Shown: in pieces, positions 24,433 to 35,242 of the stretch
How positions within the stretch are numbered: the first letter of the stretch is position 1
How the letters are laid out: the number at the start of each line of letters is the position of its first letter
NCBI GenBank assembly: GCA_025966135.1
Contig: JAOPVP010000001.1
Span: 1 to 64,000 of the forward strand
DNA: 64,000 nucleotides
Reading direction: 5' to 3'
Source: Frankiales bacterium
GTDB taxonomy: Bacteria; Actinomycetota; Actinomycetes; Mycobacteriales; SCTD01
Program-made: the position numbers and the translations under genes
The notes under the pieces: model-generated
The model's input: the letters and a program-made list of their open reading frames with translations, nothing else
Databases searched by the model: none
What the model was told of the DNA's origin: nothing

Positions 24433-26370
24433 CTAGGCAGCCTCGAGCGCGAGTTCGGGCGGCAAGGCACCAACCACCGTGAGCGAGGTGACGGCGCGCG
24501 TCATGGCGACGTACAGCACCCGCAGCGGCAGCTCCGCCGGCGCCAGCAGCACGACGTGGTCGAACTCGAGGCCCTTCACCGCCGAGGCCTCGACCAGCGT
24601 GACCGCCGCGGACAGGCCTTCGTCGCCGAGCTCGATCGCCTCGACGCCCGCCGCGGCCAGAGCCCTCGCCACAGCCTTGGTGTCCGCGGGCACCACGACG
24701 GCGGTGGATCCCTTGCCCACCAAGCGTTGTACGGCGGAGACGACCGCCGGCACGCCGCCCTCGGTGAGGCTCAGGGCGCCGACGACGTGCCGGAGCGACG
24801 AGGCGAGCGGGAGCTGCGGCGCGATGGTCGGAAGCAGCCGGTTGGCGAGGTCCAGCACCTCTCGTGGCACGCGGTACCCGATGGTCAGGGCCTGCACCTT
24901 GCCGTCCGGCTTGCCGAGGTGCTCCAGCACCTGGCGCCAGTCCGCCAACGCCCACGGCGTCGTCGCCTGAGCCAGGTCGCCGAGGACGGTGGCGCTGCCT
25001 GCCCGGCAACGCCTCCCGACCACCCGCAGCTGCATGGCCGACAGGTCCTGGGCCTCGTCGAGGACGAGGTGCGCGAAGCCGGGCCGGCGCTCGATCAGGT
25101 ACTGCGCCTCGTCGAGCAGCGGCAGGTCGGCCCGGGACCACTTCGGCCGGTTGGTGGGGGCGCGCAGCAGCAGCGCCTGCTCGGTGTCGTCGAGGACGCC
25201 CCGGGCGGCGGGTGCCAGCAGCTCCGGGTCGCTGAGCAACCGGGCGACCAGGTCGGCGGGGCGGAGCGGGGTCCAGACGGCATCGACGTACCGCTTGATC
25301 TCGGTGCTCCTGGCCAGGCGCTCCACCGAGCTGCCGGACTGGGCGATGCCTTCGTCCTCCTTCAGCCGCACGATGACGGCGGCCAGAGCGGCGGCGAGCG
25401 CGCTGCGACCGGCCTCCCAGCCGAGGTTCCGGCCGCGGACAGCGCGCTCGAGCTCGCGGACCTGGTCGGGGTAGATCCGCCAGCGGCGGGCGCCGGCGGA
25501 GTGGACGAGCGGTTCGTCGGGGCGGACGACGTGCCGCCACAGCGCCTTCTCGAGGACCGTAGCCATCCGGGCGTCGCCCTTGAGCACGGCGGTGGCCAGG
25601 GGGTCCGAGGCGGTGACCCTCACGGCCGGGCAGAGGTCCTCGACGGTGCTCTGGATGACCTTGACCTCGCCGAGGGCAGGCAGGACCTCCTGGACGTAGG
25701 ACAGAAAGGCGCGGTTGGGACCGACGATGAGGACGCCGCCGGCCAGGCGCTGGCGGTGGGCGTAGAGCAGGTAGGCCGCGCGGTGCAGACCGACGGCGGT
25801 CTTGCCGGTGCCGGGAGCTCCCTGCACGGCGATGGTCTGCTCGATGGGGGCCCGGACGAGCAGGTCCTGCTCGGGCTGGATGGTGGCGACGATGTCGCGC
25901 ATCGGGCCGGAGCGTGGGCGCTCGATGTCGTCGACGAGCAACTGGCTGAACCCGGCGGGTCGGTCGAGGTGGTCGTCCTCGAACGCGGTGAGGACGCCGT
26001 CGCGGAAGCCGAAGCGGCGCCGCAGGTGCACCCCCATCGGCTCGTTGGCGCTGGCGCGGTAGAAGGGCTCCGAGATCGGGGCGCGCCAGTCCACCACCAC
26101 GGGTTCGCCGTCGGCCCCGGTGACGTGCCGGCGCCCGACGTGGAAGACCTCGGTGTCGTAGTCCAGGCGGCCGAAGAACACAGGCGTGACCCCGTCATCG
26201 AGCAGCTGGTCGTAACGCCGGGCCAGGGACGCGGCGAGCGCGCGGGTTGTCAGCTCGTCGTTGCCCCACTGGTTCTGGTTGTCGAGCAGCCAGGCTGTGC
26301 CCTCGCGCATCCGCTTGAGGTCGGTCCTGGCCTGGAGCAGGTGCGCTCTCTCGGCTTCGAGGACGTCCAT
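24433..26370 (-). CDS. HelD-family RNA polymerase recycling ATPase
   Basis: UvrD-like superfamily 1 motor that removes RNA polymerase from stalled complexes; actinobacterial members (HelR) can dislodge rifampicin. 645 residues. Walker A AVQGAPGTGKTAVGLHRAAY at about 190, Walker B LVLDEAQDLSAMQLR, TIGYRVPREVLDLANRLL (motif IV/V), EASAVKGLEFDHVVLL and YVAMTRAVTSLTVV (motif VI). N-terminal DWRAPISEPFY is typical of HelD. Start ATG 26370 chosen because GGAGGGT lies 5 nt upstream; an in-frame TTG at 26397 would add nine residues. Divergent from the DAHP synthase gene. Confidence 0.92.
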   Translation of the reverse strand: MDVLEAERAHLLQARTDLKRMREGTAWLLDNQNQWGNDELTTRALAASLARRYDQLLDDGVTPVFFGRLDYDTEVFHVGRRHVTGADGEPVVVDWRAPISEPFYRASANEPMGVHLRRRFGFRDGVLTAFEDDHLDRPAGFSQLLVDDIERPRSGPMRDIVATIQPEQDLLVRAPIEQTIAVQGAPGTGKTAVGLHRAAYLLYAHRQRLAGGVLIVGPNRAFLSYVQEVLPALGEVKVIQSTVEDLCPAVRVTASDPLATAVLKGDARMATVLEKALWRHVVRPDEPLVHSAGARRWRIYPDQVRELERAVRGRNLGWEAGRSALAAALAAVIVRLKEDEGIAQSGSSVERLARSTEIKRYVDAVWTPLRPADLVARLLSDPELLAPAARGVLDDTEQALLLRAPTNRPKWSRADLPLLDEAQYLIERRPGFAHLVLDEAQDLSAMQLRVVGRRCRAGSATVLGDLAQATTPWALADWRQVLEHLGKPDGKVQALTIGYRVPREVLDLANRLLPTIAPQLPLASSLRHVVGALSLTEGGVPAVVSAVQRLVGKGSTAVVVPADTKAVARALAAAGVEAIELGDEGLSAAVTLVEASAVKGLEFDHVVLLAPAELPLRVLYVAMTRAVTSLTVVGALPPELALEAA

Positions 26371-26440
26371 GAGACCCTCCAGAGCTCCTTCTGGCAAAGG
26401 GAAGGAGCGTAGTCCCCGTCCGTCGCATCCGGCGCCCCGG

Positions 26441-29147
<2,707 letters not shown>

Positions 29148-29153
29148 CCGACT

Positions 29154-29159
29154 ACTTTA
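29154..29159 (-). promoter_or_regulatory. Likely -10 element of a leaderless promoter
   Basis: On the minus strand TAAAGT is followed by 6 nt and the GTG start of the sigma-fusion gene. Positional inference. Confidence 0.45.
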
Positions 29160-29187
29160 AGGCGGACTCCCGCTCCTGGAAGGTTCT

Positions 29188-30198
29188 GTGGTGCTCGTCG
29201 ACCTGCGCAGTGACACCCTCACCCGCCCCACGCCGGGCATGCGGACAGCGATGGCCGCCGCGGAGGTCGGCGACGACGTGTACGGCGAGGACCCCACGGT
29301 GAACGCCCTGGAGGAGCAGGTCGCGGGGCTGTTCGGTCACGAGGCGGCCGTCTTCGTCCCGAGCGGCACGATGGGCAACCAGATCTGCCTCCGGTTGGTG
29401 GTGCCACCCGCCGGGGAGCTGCTGTGCGATGCCGATGCCCATGTCGTGACGTACGAGCACGGAGGCGCCGCCCAGCACGGGGGGATCCAGTCCCGCACCG
29501 TCGCCGGCGGCCTGCTCACCGCGGAGGCCGTGGCGGCTGAGCTGCGACCCGAGGGCTGGGGCACCGTCCCGACCGCCGCGGTCAGCGTCGAGCAGACCCA
29601 CAACCGCGCCGGGGGAGCGGTCCACGCCGTTGCCGTGCTGCAGGAGCTCCGCGATCTGACTGCCGCCAACGGCATCAAGCTGCACTGCGACGGTGCCCGG
29701 ATCTGGAACGCCCACGTCGCCAGCGGGGTGCCGCTCGAGGCCTACGGCCGGCTGTTCGACTCGCTGTCTGTCTGCCTGTCGAAGGGCTTGGGGGCGCCGG
29801 TGGGATCGGTCATCGTGACCTCGGCCGCTCTCGCTGCCGAGGCGAGGGTGCTCCGCAAGCGGCTCGGCGGGGGCATGCGGCAGGCCGGGATCCTCGCTGC
29901 CGCGGGCCTTTTCGCCGTCGACCACCAGCTGGAGCGGCTCGCCGAGGACCATGCCAGGGCCGCGACTCTTGGCGCCCAGCTCGGGGTCACGCCGCAGACC
30001 AACATCGTGCCGCTCACCGTGCCGGACGCGCGCGTCTTCGCTGCGGCGGCACGCGAGCAAGGCGTCCTCCTGGGCGTCGTCGGGCCGACCCGGGTGCGGA
30101 TGGTGCTGCACCTCGACGTCGACGACGTGGGCGTGCGCCACGCCGCCGACGTCCTGCGGTCACTGCTCGACGAGCTTCTTGCCGACCATCGGGGGTAG
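29188..30198 (+). CDS. Low-specificity L-threonine aldolase
   Basis: PLP enzyme that cleaves L-threonine (and allo-threonine) to glycine and acetaldehyde. 336 residues, fold type [15 protein letters not shown] at 5-18, [41 protein letters not shown] (PLP Asp), and [15 protein letters not shown] with the PLP-binding Lys at about 198. GTG start with AAGG nearby. Its last 39 nt overlap the 3' end of the convergent DAHP synthase gene. Confidence 0.93.
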   Translation: MVLVDLRSDTLTRPTPGMRTAMAAAEVGDDVYGEDPTVNALEEQVAGLFGHEAAVFVPSGTMGNQICLRLVVPPAGELLCDADAHVVTYEHGGAAQHGGIQSRTVAGGLLTAEAVAAELRPEGWGTVPTAAVSVEQTHNRAGGAVHAVAVLQELRDLTAANGIKLHCDGARIWNAHVASGVPLEAYGRLFDSLSVCLSKGLGAPVGSVIVTSAALAAEARVLRKRLGGGMRQAGILAAAGLFAVDHQLERLAEDHARAATLGAQLGVTPQTNIVPLTVPDARVFAAAAREQGVLLGVVGPTRVRMVLHLDVDDVGVRHAADVLRSLLDELLADHRG

Positions 30199-31182
30199 GT
30201 CGCGGCAGGTCTTCGCCAGGGCGGCGAGGTCGTCGCCGTACAGCGCCTGGGGTCCGTCGCAGAGCGCCGCGGTGGGATCGGGGTGGACGTCGACGATGAT
30301 CGCGTCGGCCCCGGCGGCGATGGCTGCCCTGCTGAGCGGGATGACCAGGTCACGCTTGCCGCCGGAGTGGCTTGGGTCGACGACCACCGGCAGGTGGCTG
30401 AGGCTGTGAGCCATCGGGACAGCGGCGATGTCGAGCGTGAAGCGGGTCCCCTTCTCGTAGGTCCGGATGCCACGCTCGCACAGGACGATGTCGAGGTTGC
30501 CGCGCTGCGCGATGTACTCCGCCGCCATCAGCCACTCCTCGTAGGTGGAGGACAGGCCGCGCTTGAGCATCACCGGCTTGCCGGCGCTGCCGACGGCCTG
30601 CAGCAGGGCAAAGTTCTGCATGTTGCGACTGCCGACCTGGAGCATGTCCGCCCACTCCGCGACCAGCGCGACGTCGGCCGCGTCGACGACCTCGGTCACG
30701 ACCGGCAGGCCGGTCTCCTGACGGACCTCGGCGAGGATCCGCAGGCCCTTCTCGCCCAGGCCCTGGAACGCGTAGGGGCTGGTGCGGGGCTTGAAGGCGC
30801 CGCCGCGCATCAGGGTCGCGCCCGCGCTCTTGGCCATCAGCGCGGCTTGCAGCGTCTGGTCGGGTGTCTCGACGGCGCAGGGGCCGGCGATGAGCGTGAA
30901 CGTGTCGGGTCCGATGGGCACCCCGGCCACCTCGACGGTGGTTGCCTCGGGGTGGTTCTCCCGGCTCACGAGCTTGTAGGGCTTGGAGACCCTGACGACC
31001 TCGCCGACCCCGGGCATCGCGCGCAGGTTCAGTGCGTGGAAAGCCTCGATGTCACCGACGAGGCCGACGATGGTGCGCTGCACCCCGCGGCTGACGAACG
31101 CTGAACCGCCCGCGGCCTCGACGCGTGCGACGACAGCGTCGACCTGCTCGGGGGCGGCGCCGGGGCGCATGACGACGACCAT
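30160..31182 (-). CDS. aroF: Type I-beta DAHP synthase (AroF/AroA(G)-like)
   Basis: Second DAHP synthase of the window, unrelated in sequence to the class II enzyme. 340 residues: an N-terminal ferredoxin-like regulatory domain ([20 protein letters not shown], about 2-70), then the TIM-barrel with [77 protein letters not shown] and [12 protein letters not shown]. No fused chorismate mutase. ATG with AGGAG and AAGGA upstream. Expression is probably controlled by the aromatic leader peptide and terminator found at 31205-31305. Confidence 0.93.
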   Translation of the reverse strand: MVVVMRPGAAPEQVDAVVARVEAAGGSAFVSRGVQRTIVGLVGDIEAFHALNLRAMPGVGEVVRVSKPYKLVSRENHPEATTVEVAGVPIGPDTFTLIAGPCAVETPDQTLQAALMAKSAGATLMRGGAFKPRTSPYAFQGLGEKGLRILAEVRQETGLPVVTEVVDAADVALVAEWADMLQVGSRNMQNFALLQAVGSAGKPVMLKRGLSSTYEEWLMAAEYIAQRGNLDIVLCERGIRTYEKGTRFTLDIAAVPMAHSLSHLPVVVDPSHSGGKRDLVIPLSRAAIAAGADAIIVDVHPDPTAALCDGPQALYGDDLAALAKTCRDLPPMVGKKLVEQ

Positions 31183-31204
31183 GTGTTCCTTCTCCTCAAA
31201 CGCG

Positions 31205-31232
31205 AAAAGCCCCGGGCAGGGGGCCCGGGGCT
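31205..31232 (-). terminator. Intrinsic terminator / attenuator ahead of aroF
   Basis: Read on the minus strand: a perfect 10-bp stem (AGCCCCGGGC pairing with GCCCGGGGCT, loop of 5 nt) directly followed by UUUU. It lies between the leader peptide stop and the aroF ribosome binding site, so it can only act on aroF expression. Textbook attenuator position. Confidence 0.85.
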
Positions 31233-31248
31233 GGTGTGGTCAGGTGCG

Positions 31249-31305
31249 TCAGCAGGCACCCGACCGGGAGTCCCGGTCGGGAAAGCCATACCAGCGCGCT
31301 TGCAC
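31249..31305 (-). CDS. Aromatic amino acid leader peptide (attenuator peptide) of aroF
   Basis: Very short reading frame, GTG to TGA, encoding MQARWYGFPDRDSRSGAC. It carries Trp-Tyr-Gly-Phe, i.e. all three aromatic end products of the pathway, in four codons. Tyr and Phe use TAT and TTT, unusual codons in this GC-rich genome. Its downstream half overlaps a strong hairpin (31259-31281: CCCGACCGGG, loop of 3, CCCGGTCGGG). The stop is 17 nt before the terminator stem. Stalling at the aromatic codons would block the first hairpin and should favour read-through into aroF. No clear Shine-Dalgarno; possibly leaderless. Confidence 0.75.
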   Translation of the reverse strand: MQARWYGFPDRDSRSGAC

Positions 31306-31361
31306 GCAACGAAAGTACCCCACCGCTGCAGGGGTCCACCGGCCGGGGGAGACTGTGGGGC

Positions 31362-32009
31362 GTGACCACGCCCTTCAGCCGGATCGGTGGGAAGAAGCGC
31401 ACAGACGGCGTTTCGGCAGATCGGCTGCCACCCGGCCAGTACATCCCGCGCGGATGGCCGGTGCTGCACTACGGGCCGGTACCCAAGTTCAAGCCCGACT
31501 CCTGGGACTTCAAGGTCTTCGGTGGGACGGCAACGGGCGAGGAGCGGCGCTGGACCTGGGCGGACTTCGGGCGTCTGCCGCGGGCCGAGGTCAACGCCGA
31601 CTTCCACTGCGTCACGAAGTTCTCGATCCTCGACAGCACGTGGCGCGGGGTCTCGGCCTCGACGCTCCTGTCGCTGGCCCCTCCCTCCGACGCCGTCACC
31701 CATGTGATGGTGTGGGCCGAGTACGGCTACTCGGCCAACCTGACGCTGGCCGACTTCGCCTCGACGGGCACGATGTTCGTGACCCACAAGGACGGCGAGC
31801 CGCTCACCGCCGAGCACGGCTTCCCGCTGCGGCTCGTCGTACCTCATCTGTATGCCTGGAAGGGGCCCAAGTGGGCCCGCGGCGTCGAGTACCTCACGGA
31901 GGACCGGCGCGGGTTCTGGGAGGAACGCGGCTACCACAACCGGGCGGATCCGTGGCTTGAGCAGCGGTACTCCTACCAGGAGGCACCCGGGGACGGGCCG
32001 GAGCTCTAG
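31362..32009 (+). CDS. Sulfite-oxidase-like molybdopterin oxidoreductase
   Basis: 215 residues with the oxidoreductase molybdopterin-binding fold of the YedY/sulfite oxidase family, without the Tat signal or C-terminal dimer domain, so probably cytosolic. ADFHCVTKFSILDSTWRGVS carries the molybdenum-ligand Cys. HVMVWAEYGYSANLTLAD and FPLRLVVPHLYAWKGPKW.RGVEYL are typical. GTG start at MTTPFSRIGGKK. Divergent from aroF, so its promoter lies within or near the leader region. Substrate unknown. Confidence 0.9.
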   Translation: MTTPFSRIGGKKRTDGVSADRLPPGQYIPRGWPVLHYGPVPKFKPDSWDFKVFGGTATGEERRWTWADFGRLPRAEVNADFHCVTKFSILDSTWRGVSASTLLSLAPPSDAVTHVMVWAEYGYSANLTLADFASTGTMFVTHKDGEPLTAEHGFPLRLVVPHLYAWKGPKWARGVEYLTEDRRGFWEERGYHNRADPWLEQRYSYQEAPGDGPEL

Positions 32010-32015
32010 CTCCGC

Positions 32016-33377
32016 TCAGGGTGTCAGCAGGGACTGCTGCTGGATGTCATCCGGCGTCGGGAGGTCGCGGCCCCCGGCGGGCACCACGCGGTTACGGCCG
32101 GCATCCTTCGCCTGGTACAGCGCGCGATCCGCTGCCGAGATGGCCGCTGCGAGGTCCTGGCCGGGTCGCAGCTGGGTCACTCCCACGCTGACCGTCGGCG
32201 TGATGGTCCCCGTGCTGGTCACGACGGCCGCCCGGCTCACGGCCAACCGCACGGCCTCGAGCGCGGCGCAGGCCCCGTTGAGGTCGGTATGGGGCAACAG
32301 CACGAGGAACTCCTCGCCGCCGTACCGGCCGACATGGTCCTCGGACCGCAGCGTCTCGCTCATGCGGCCGGCGACCACGAACAGCACCTGGTCGCCGGCG
32401 TCGTGGCCGAGCGTGTCGTTGACGTCTTTGAACAGGTCGATGTCGACCATCGCCACGCAGAACGGCTCGGTGTGCCCGACGAGGGCGCGGCCGAGGTTGA
32501 GCACAGCGCGACGGTTGGGCAGGCCGGTCAGCTCGTCGGTCTCCGCCAGCTGCTGGAGCTTGACGGCACTCACGGACAGCTGACGGTAGATCTGGGTCAG
32601 CTGTCCGACCATGGCGAGCATCACGGTGGCAGACGCGAACAGCGCCAGCGCCCGGGCGCCGTACCAGCCGACCGTGTAGCGAGCCGCGGCGAAAAGGGTG
32701 AGCAGGACGTCGCCGAGCGTGGCCGCGGCGACCACGACGAACCAGCGGTCGAGGTCGGAGCACCGGCTGGCGTGCCGCCAGGTGAGCACGAGCGCGCAGG
32801 CGCTGACGCCGATCACGTAGGGACCGCCGGTGTGCAGCAGCCGTGAGTAGTCGTTGCCGGTGATGATGTCAGGCAGGTAGCGGCTGCCCGCGATCATCAC
32901 CCAGGCAACCAGGCCGGCTACGACGACGATGAGGCCTGCCGCCAGGGCGATGTCACGGGTGCGTTGGTGCTCCTCACGCCGGCGGTCCAGTGCCCGCACC
33001 GGCAACGCTGCGACCGCCAGCAGCAGCGCGAACCCGGTGTGCCATGAGGTCCAGAGCCAGGGGGTCGATGAGGGTGCACTGCCCAGCAGGCCGGTCGGGG
33101 TGATGACGCCCGGGAAGACGAGGATGTGCGGGATGAGTGAGGCCACGCTCCACCCGTAGCACGCCGCGAACAGCAGGCTGCGCAGCCGACCGTTGGCGAG
33201 GAACTGCTGGACCAGCAGCCAGCTCGACAGGACGTCGAGCAGGACGATGCAGGAGAAGAAGGCCGGCATGAAGGACGGATGGTTGCCCACGACGCGGTCG
33301 CCGGTCGGTAACAGGGCGAGCGTGGCGGCGGCGATCAGCAGGGTCAGGGTGGTGACGATTCGGCGCGGGCTGTGCAC
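32016..33377 (-). CDS. Membrane diguanylate cyclase (GGDEF)
   Basis: Makes cyclic di-GMP. 453 residues from GTG 33377. Seven to eight transmembrane helices of a MASE4-like sensor (about 1-270), a short coiled linker (QIYRQLSVSAVKLQQLAETDELTGLPNRR), and a GGDEF domain with active site RYGGEEF and VDIDLFKDVND. No RxxD inhibitory site is seen upstream of GGEEF. No EAL domain. An upstream GTG at 33470 overlaps the transporter stop, but the 30 codons between have low third-position GC and look non-coding. Confidence 0.9.
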   Translation of the reverse strand: MHSPRRIVTTLTLLIAAATLALLPTGDRVVGNHPSFMPAFFSCIVLLDVLSSWLLVQQFLANGRLRSLLFAACYGWSVASLIPHILVFPGVITPTGLLGSAPSSTPWLWTSWHTGFALLLAVAALPVRALDRRREEHQRTRDIALAAGLIVVVAGLVAWVMIAGSRYLPDIITGNDYSRLLHTGGPYVIGVSACALVLTWRHASRCSDLDRWFVVVAAATLGDVLLTLFAAARYTVGWYGARALALFASATVMLAMVGQLTQIYRQLSVSAVKLQQLAETDELTGLPNRRAVLNLGRALVGHTEPFCVAMVDIDLFKDVNDTLGHDAGDQVLFVVAGRMSETLRSEDHVGRYGGEEFLVLLPHTDLNGACAALEAVRLAVSRAAVVTSTGTITPTVSVGVTQLRPGQDLAAAISAADRALYQAKDAGRNRVVPAGGRDLPTPDDIQQQSLLTP

Positions 33378-33466
33378 CCTTCCATCTCGGCAGAGACGCA
33401 GGTTCCCTTGAGCACGAATTCGGTCAGGAAGGTCGTAGTCGGGCGCCGCGCACTGCTGCCCGGACG

Positions 33467-34342
33467 TCACACCTCCAAGCGCTCGACGGCTCCTTCGGCG
33501 CCCTGCCGGGGACCCACCTCCGTGAGGACCATGGCCACCACGACGAGCCCTGCTCCCAGCAGCGTGCGCAGCCCCAGCACCTCACCCGCGAGCAGCACGG
33601 CGAACAGCCCGCCGAAGACCGGCTCCATTGTCATGACCACCGCGGCGCGGGTCGGCGGGAGGTGCGCCTGCGCCCAGGTCTGCACGACGAATGCCAGCGC
33701 TGTCGCGGCCAGGGCGGTCAGCGCCAGAGCTCCCCAGACTCCCCAGGTGGGTGGCACTGTGAGACCGCCCGGGAAGGCCACCACCCCGCACAGGACCGCG
33801 GTGGTGAGCAGCTGCACGACCGCCAGTCCGAACGCGTCGTACGACGATGCCCACCGCCCCAGTCCGACGATGTGCAGGGCGAACGCGGCTGCGCAGCCCA
33901 GGGTCAGCAGCTCGCCCGAGCCGACCGAGAACCCGTGCAGCGAAAGGAGTCCCAGGCCGACCGTCGCGACCGCCACGGCAGCCCAGGCGGCGAGGCCGGG
34001 CGGCTTGCGCAGCAGGACCGCAGCGCCGAGCGGCGTCAGCACCACGAACATTCCGGTGATGAAACCGCTCACGGCTGCTGACGTGTGCTGAAGGCCAAGG
34101 GTCTGCAGCAGGTAGCCGGAGCCGAGGGCCAGGCCGACGAGGACGCCGGCGCGACGACCTGACCGCCCCAACGCGGCGACCGACCGTGGCCGGAGCACCA
34201 GCATCGCCAGCGCCGCGAGGGCGAACCGCCAGGTGAGGAAGTCGGTGACCGGCATCTGCTCGACGGCGCGCTTGACGACGACGAACGTCGATCCCCAGAT
34301 CGCGGTGACACCCACCAACGCCAGGGTCGGGCGGTCAGGCAT
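33467..34342 (-). CDS. EamA/DMT-family transporter
   Basis: 291 residues with ten predicted transmembrane helices in two EamA repeats (LVGVTAIWGSTFVVVKRAV near the N-terminus; LALTALAATALAFVVQTWAQ and MEPVFGGLFAVLLAGEVLG in the second half). Inner-membrane exporter/permease for small metabolites; substrate unknown. ATG 34342 overlaps the endonuclease IV stop by 8 nt, so the start is constrained by coupling. Confidence 0.9.
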   Translation of the reverse strand: MPDRPTLALVGVTAIWGSTFVVVKRAVEQMPVTDFLTWRFALAALAMLVLRPRSVAALGRSGRRAGVLVGLALGSGYLLQTLGLQHTSAAVSGFITGMFVVLTPLGAAVLLRKPPGLAAWAAVAVATVGLGLLSLHGFSVGSGELLTLGCAAAFALHIVGLGRWASSYDAFGLAVVQLLTTAVLCGVVAFPGGLTVPPTWGVWGALALTALAATALAFVVQTWAQAHLPPTRAAVVMTMEPVFGGLFAVLLAGEVLGLRTLLGAGLVVVAMVLTEVGPRQGAEGAVERLEV

Positions 34343-35195
34343 CCCGGAGCGAGCAGAGCAGGTCGATGTCCCGACGGTGGGACAGCGCGTCACCGGGGGT
34401 CTCGATGACCACCGGGACGTCCCGGGTCGCCGGGTGCCGGAAGAGCTCGACGAAGGGGTCCTTGCCGATCCGCCCCTGCCCGATCGACTCGTGCCGGTCA
34501 CGGGTCGACCCGAGCGGGTCCTTCGAGTCGTTGGCGTGGACGAGCGCAAGGCGGCCGCGGCCGACGGCGCGCACCAGGGCGTCGAGGGTCTTCTTCATGC
34601 CGCCGGGGGCCGCCAGGTCGTGACCGGCCGCGAAGGCGTGGCAGGTGTCCAGGCAGACGCCGAGCATCGGGTGGTGGTCGAGCTGGTCGAAGTAGACCCC
34701 AAGGTCCTGGACGGTGGCCGCCAGGGCCTGCCCTCCACCGGCGGTCGGTTCGATGAGCAGTCGCGGGCCGTCGTCGGGTACGGCGTCCAGGACGGGCAGC
34801 AGGTGCTCGCGGAGCTGCACGAGCGCCTGCTCGCGGTGCGCGCCTGCGACCGCGCTGCCGGCGTGGACGACCACACCGCGGGCACCGATGGCGGCCCCGC
34901 GGAGCATCGCGTGCGCGACCGCGTCCACGGACTTCTTCAGCGTCGCCTCGGTGGGGGAGCCGAAGTTCACGAGGTACGGCGCGTGCACGTATGCCGGGAC
35001 CGACCGGTCGGCGCACAGCCGTCGGAACTCCTCGTCCCGGGCGGCGTCGCCCGCGGACGGGGCCCAGCCGCGGGGGTTGCCGACGAACACCTGCACGGCC
35101 GCCGCGCCGATCTCCTGCGCGTAGGCCAGCCCCTTGACCAAGCCGCCCGCGACGGGGACGTGGGCGCCCACGGATGAGGGCTTTCGGGGAGGCAC
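34335..35195 (-). CDS. nfo: Endonuclease IV (apurinic/apyrimidinic endonuclease)
   Basis: Zinc-dependent AP endonuclease for base-excision repair. 286 residues, TIM barrel: GAHVPVAGGL near the N-terminus, AYVHAPYLVNFGSP, VVVHAGSAVAG, LIEPTAGGGQ (Glu ligand), GVCLDTCHAFAAGHDL, LVHANDSKDPLGSTRDRHESIGQG and VVIETPGD. All metal-binding His, Asp and Glu motifs look intact. Coupled to the downstream transporter by overlap. Confidence 0.94.
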   Translation of the reverse strand: MPPRKPSSVGAHVPVAGGLVKGLAYAQEIGAAAVQVFVGNPRGWAPSAGDAARDEEFRRLCADRSVPAYVHAPYLVNFGSPTEATLKKSVDAVAHAMLRGAAIGARGVVVHAGSAVAGAHREQALVQLREHLLPVLDAVPDDGPRLLIEPTAGGGQALAATVQDLGVYFDQLDHHPMLGVCLDTCHAFAAGHDLAAPGGMKKTLDALVRAVGRGRLALVHANDSKDPLGSTRDRHESIGQGRIGKDPFVELFRHPATRDVPVVIETPGDALSHRRDIDLLCSLRDA

Positions 35196-35242
35196 GGGGC
35201 AAGCGTCCCAGACCGGCCGCGGCTGTGCGAAAGCAGGCCCTA

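Noticed and set aside
31029..31937. Minus-strand frame across the aroF leader containing MAFPTGTPGRV
   Set aside because: It overlaps the sulfite-oxidase-like gene and aroF out of frame. The short W-Y-G-F frame explains the leader better.
33377..33470. N-terminal extension of the diguanylate cyclase to GTG 33470
   Set aside because: The extra codons have low GC at the third position and no family similarity; treated as leader.
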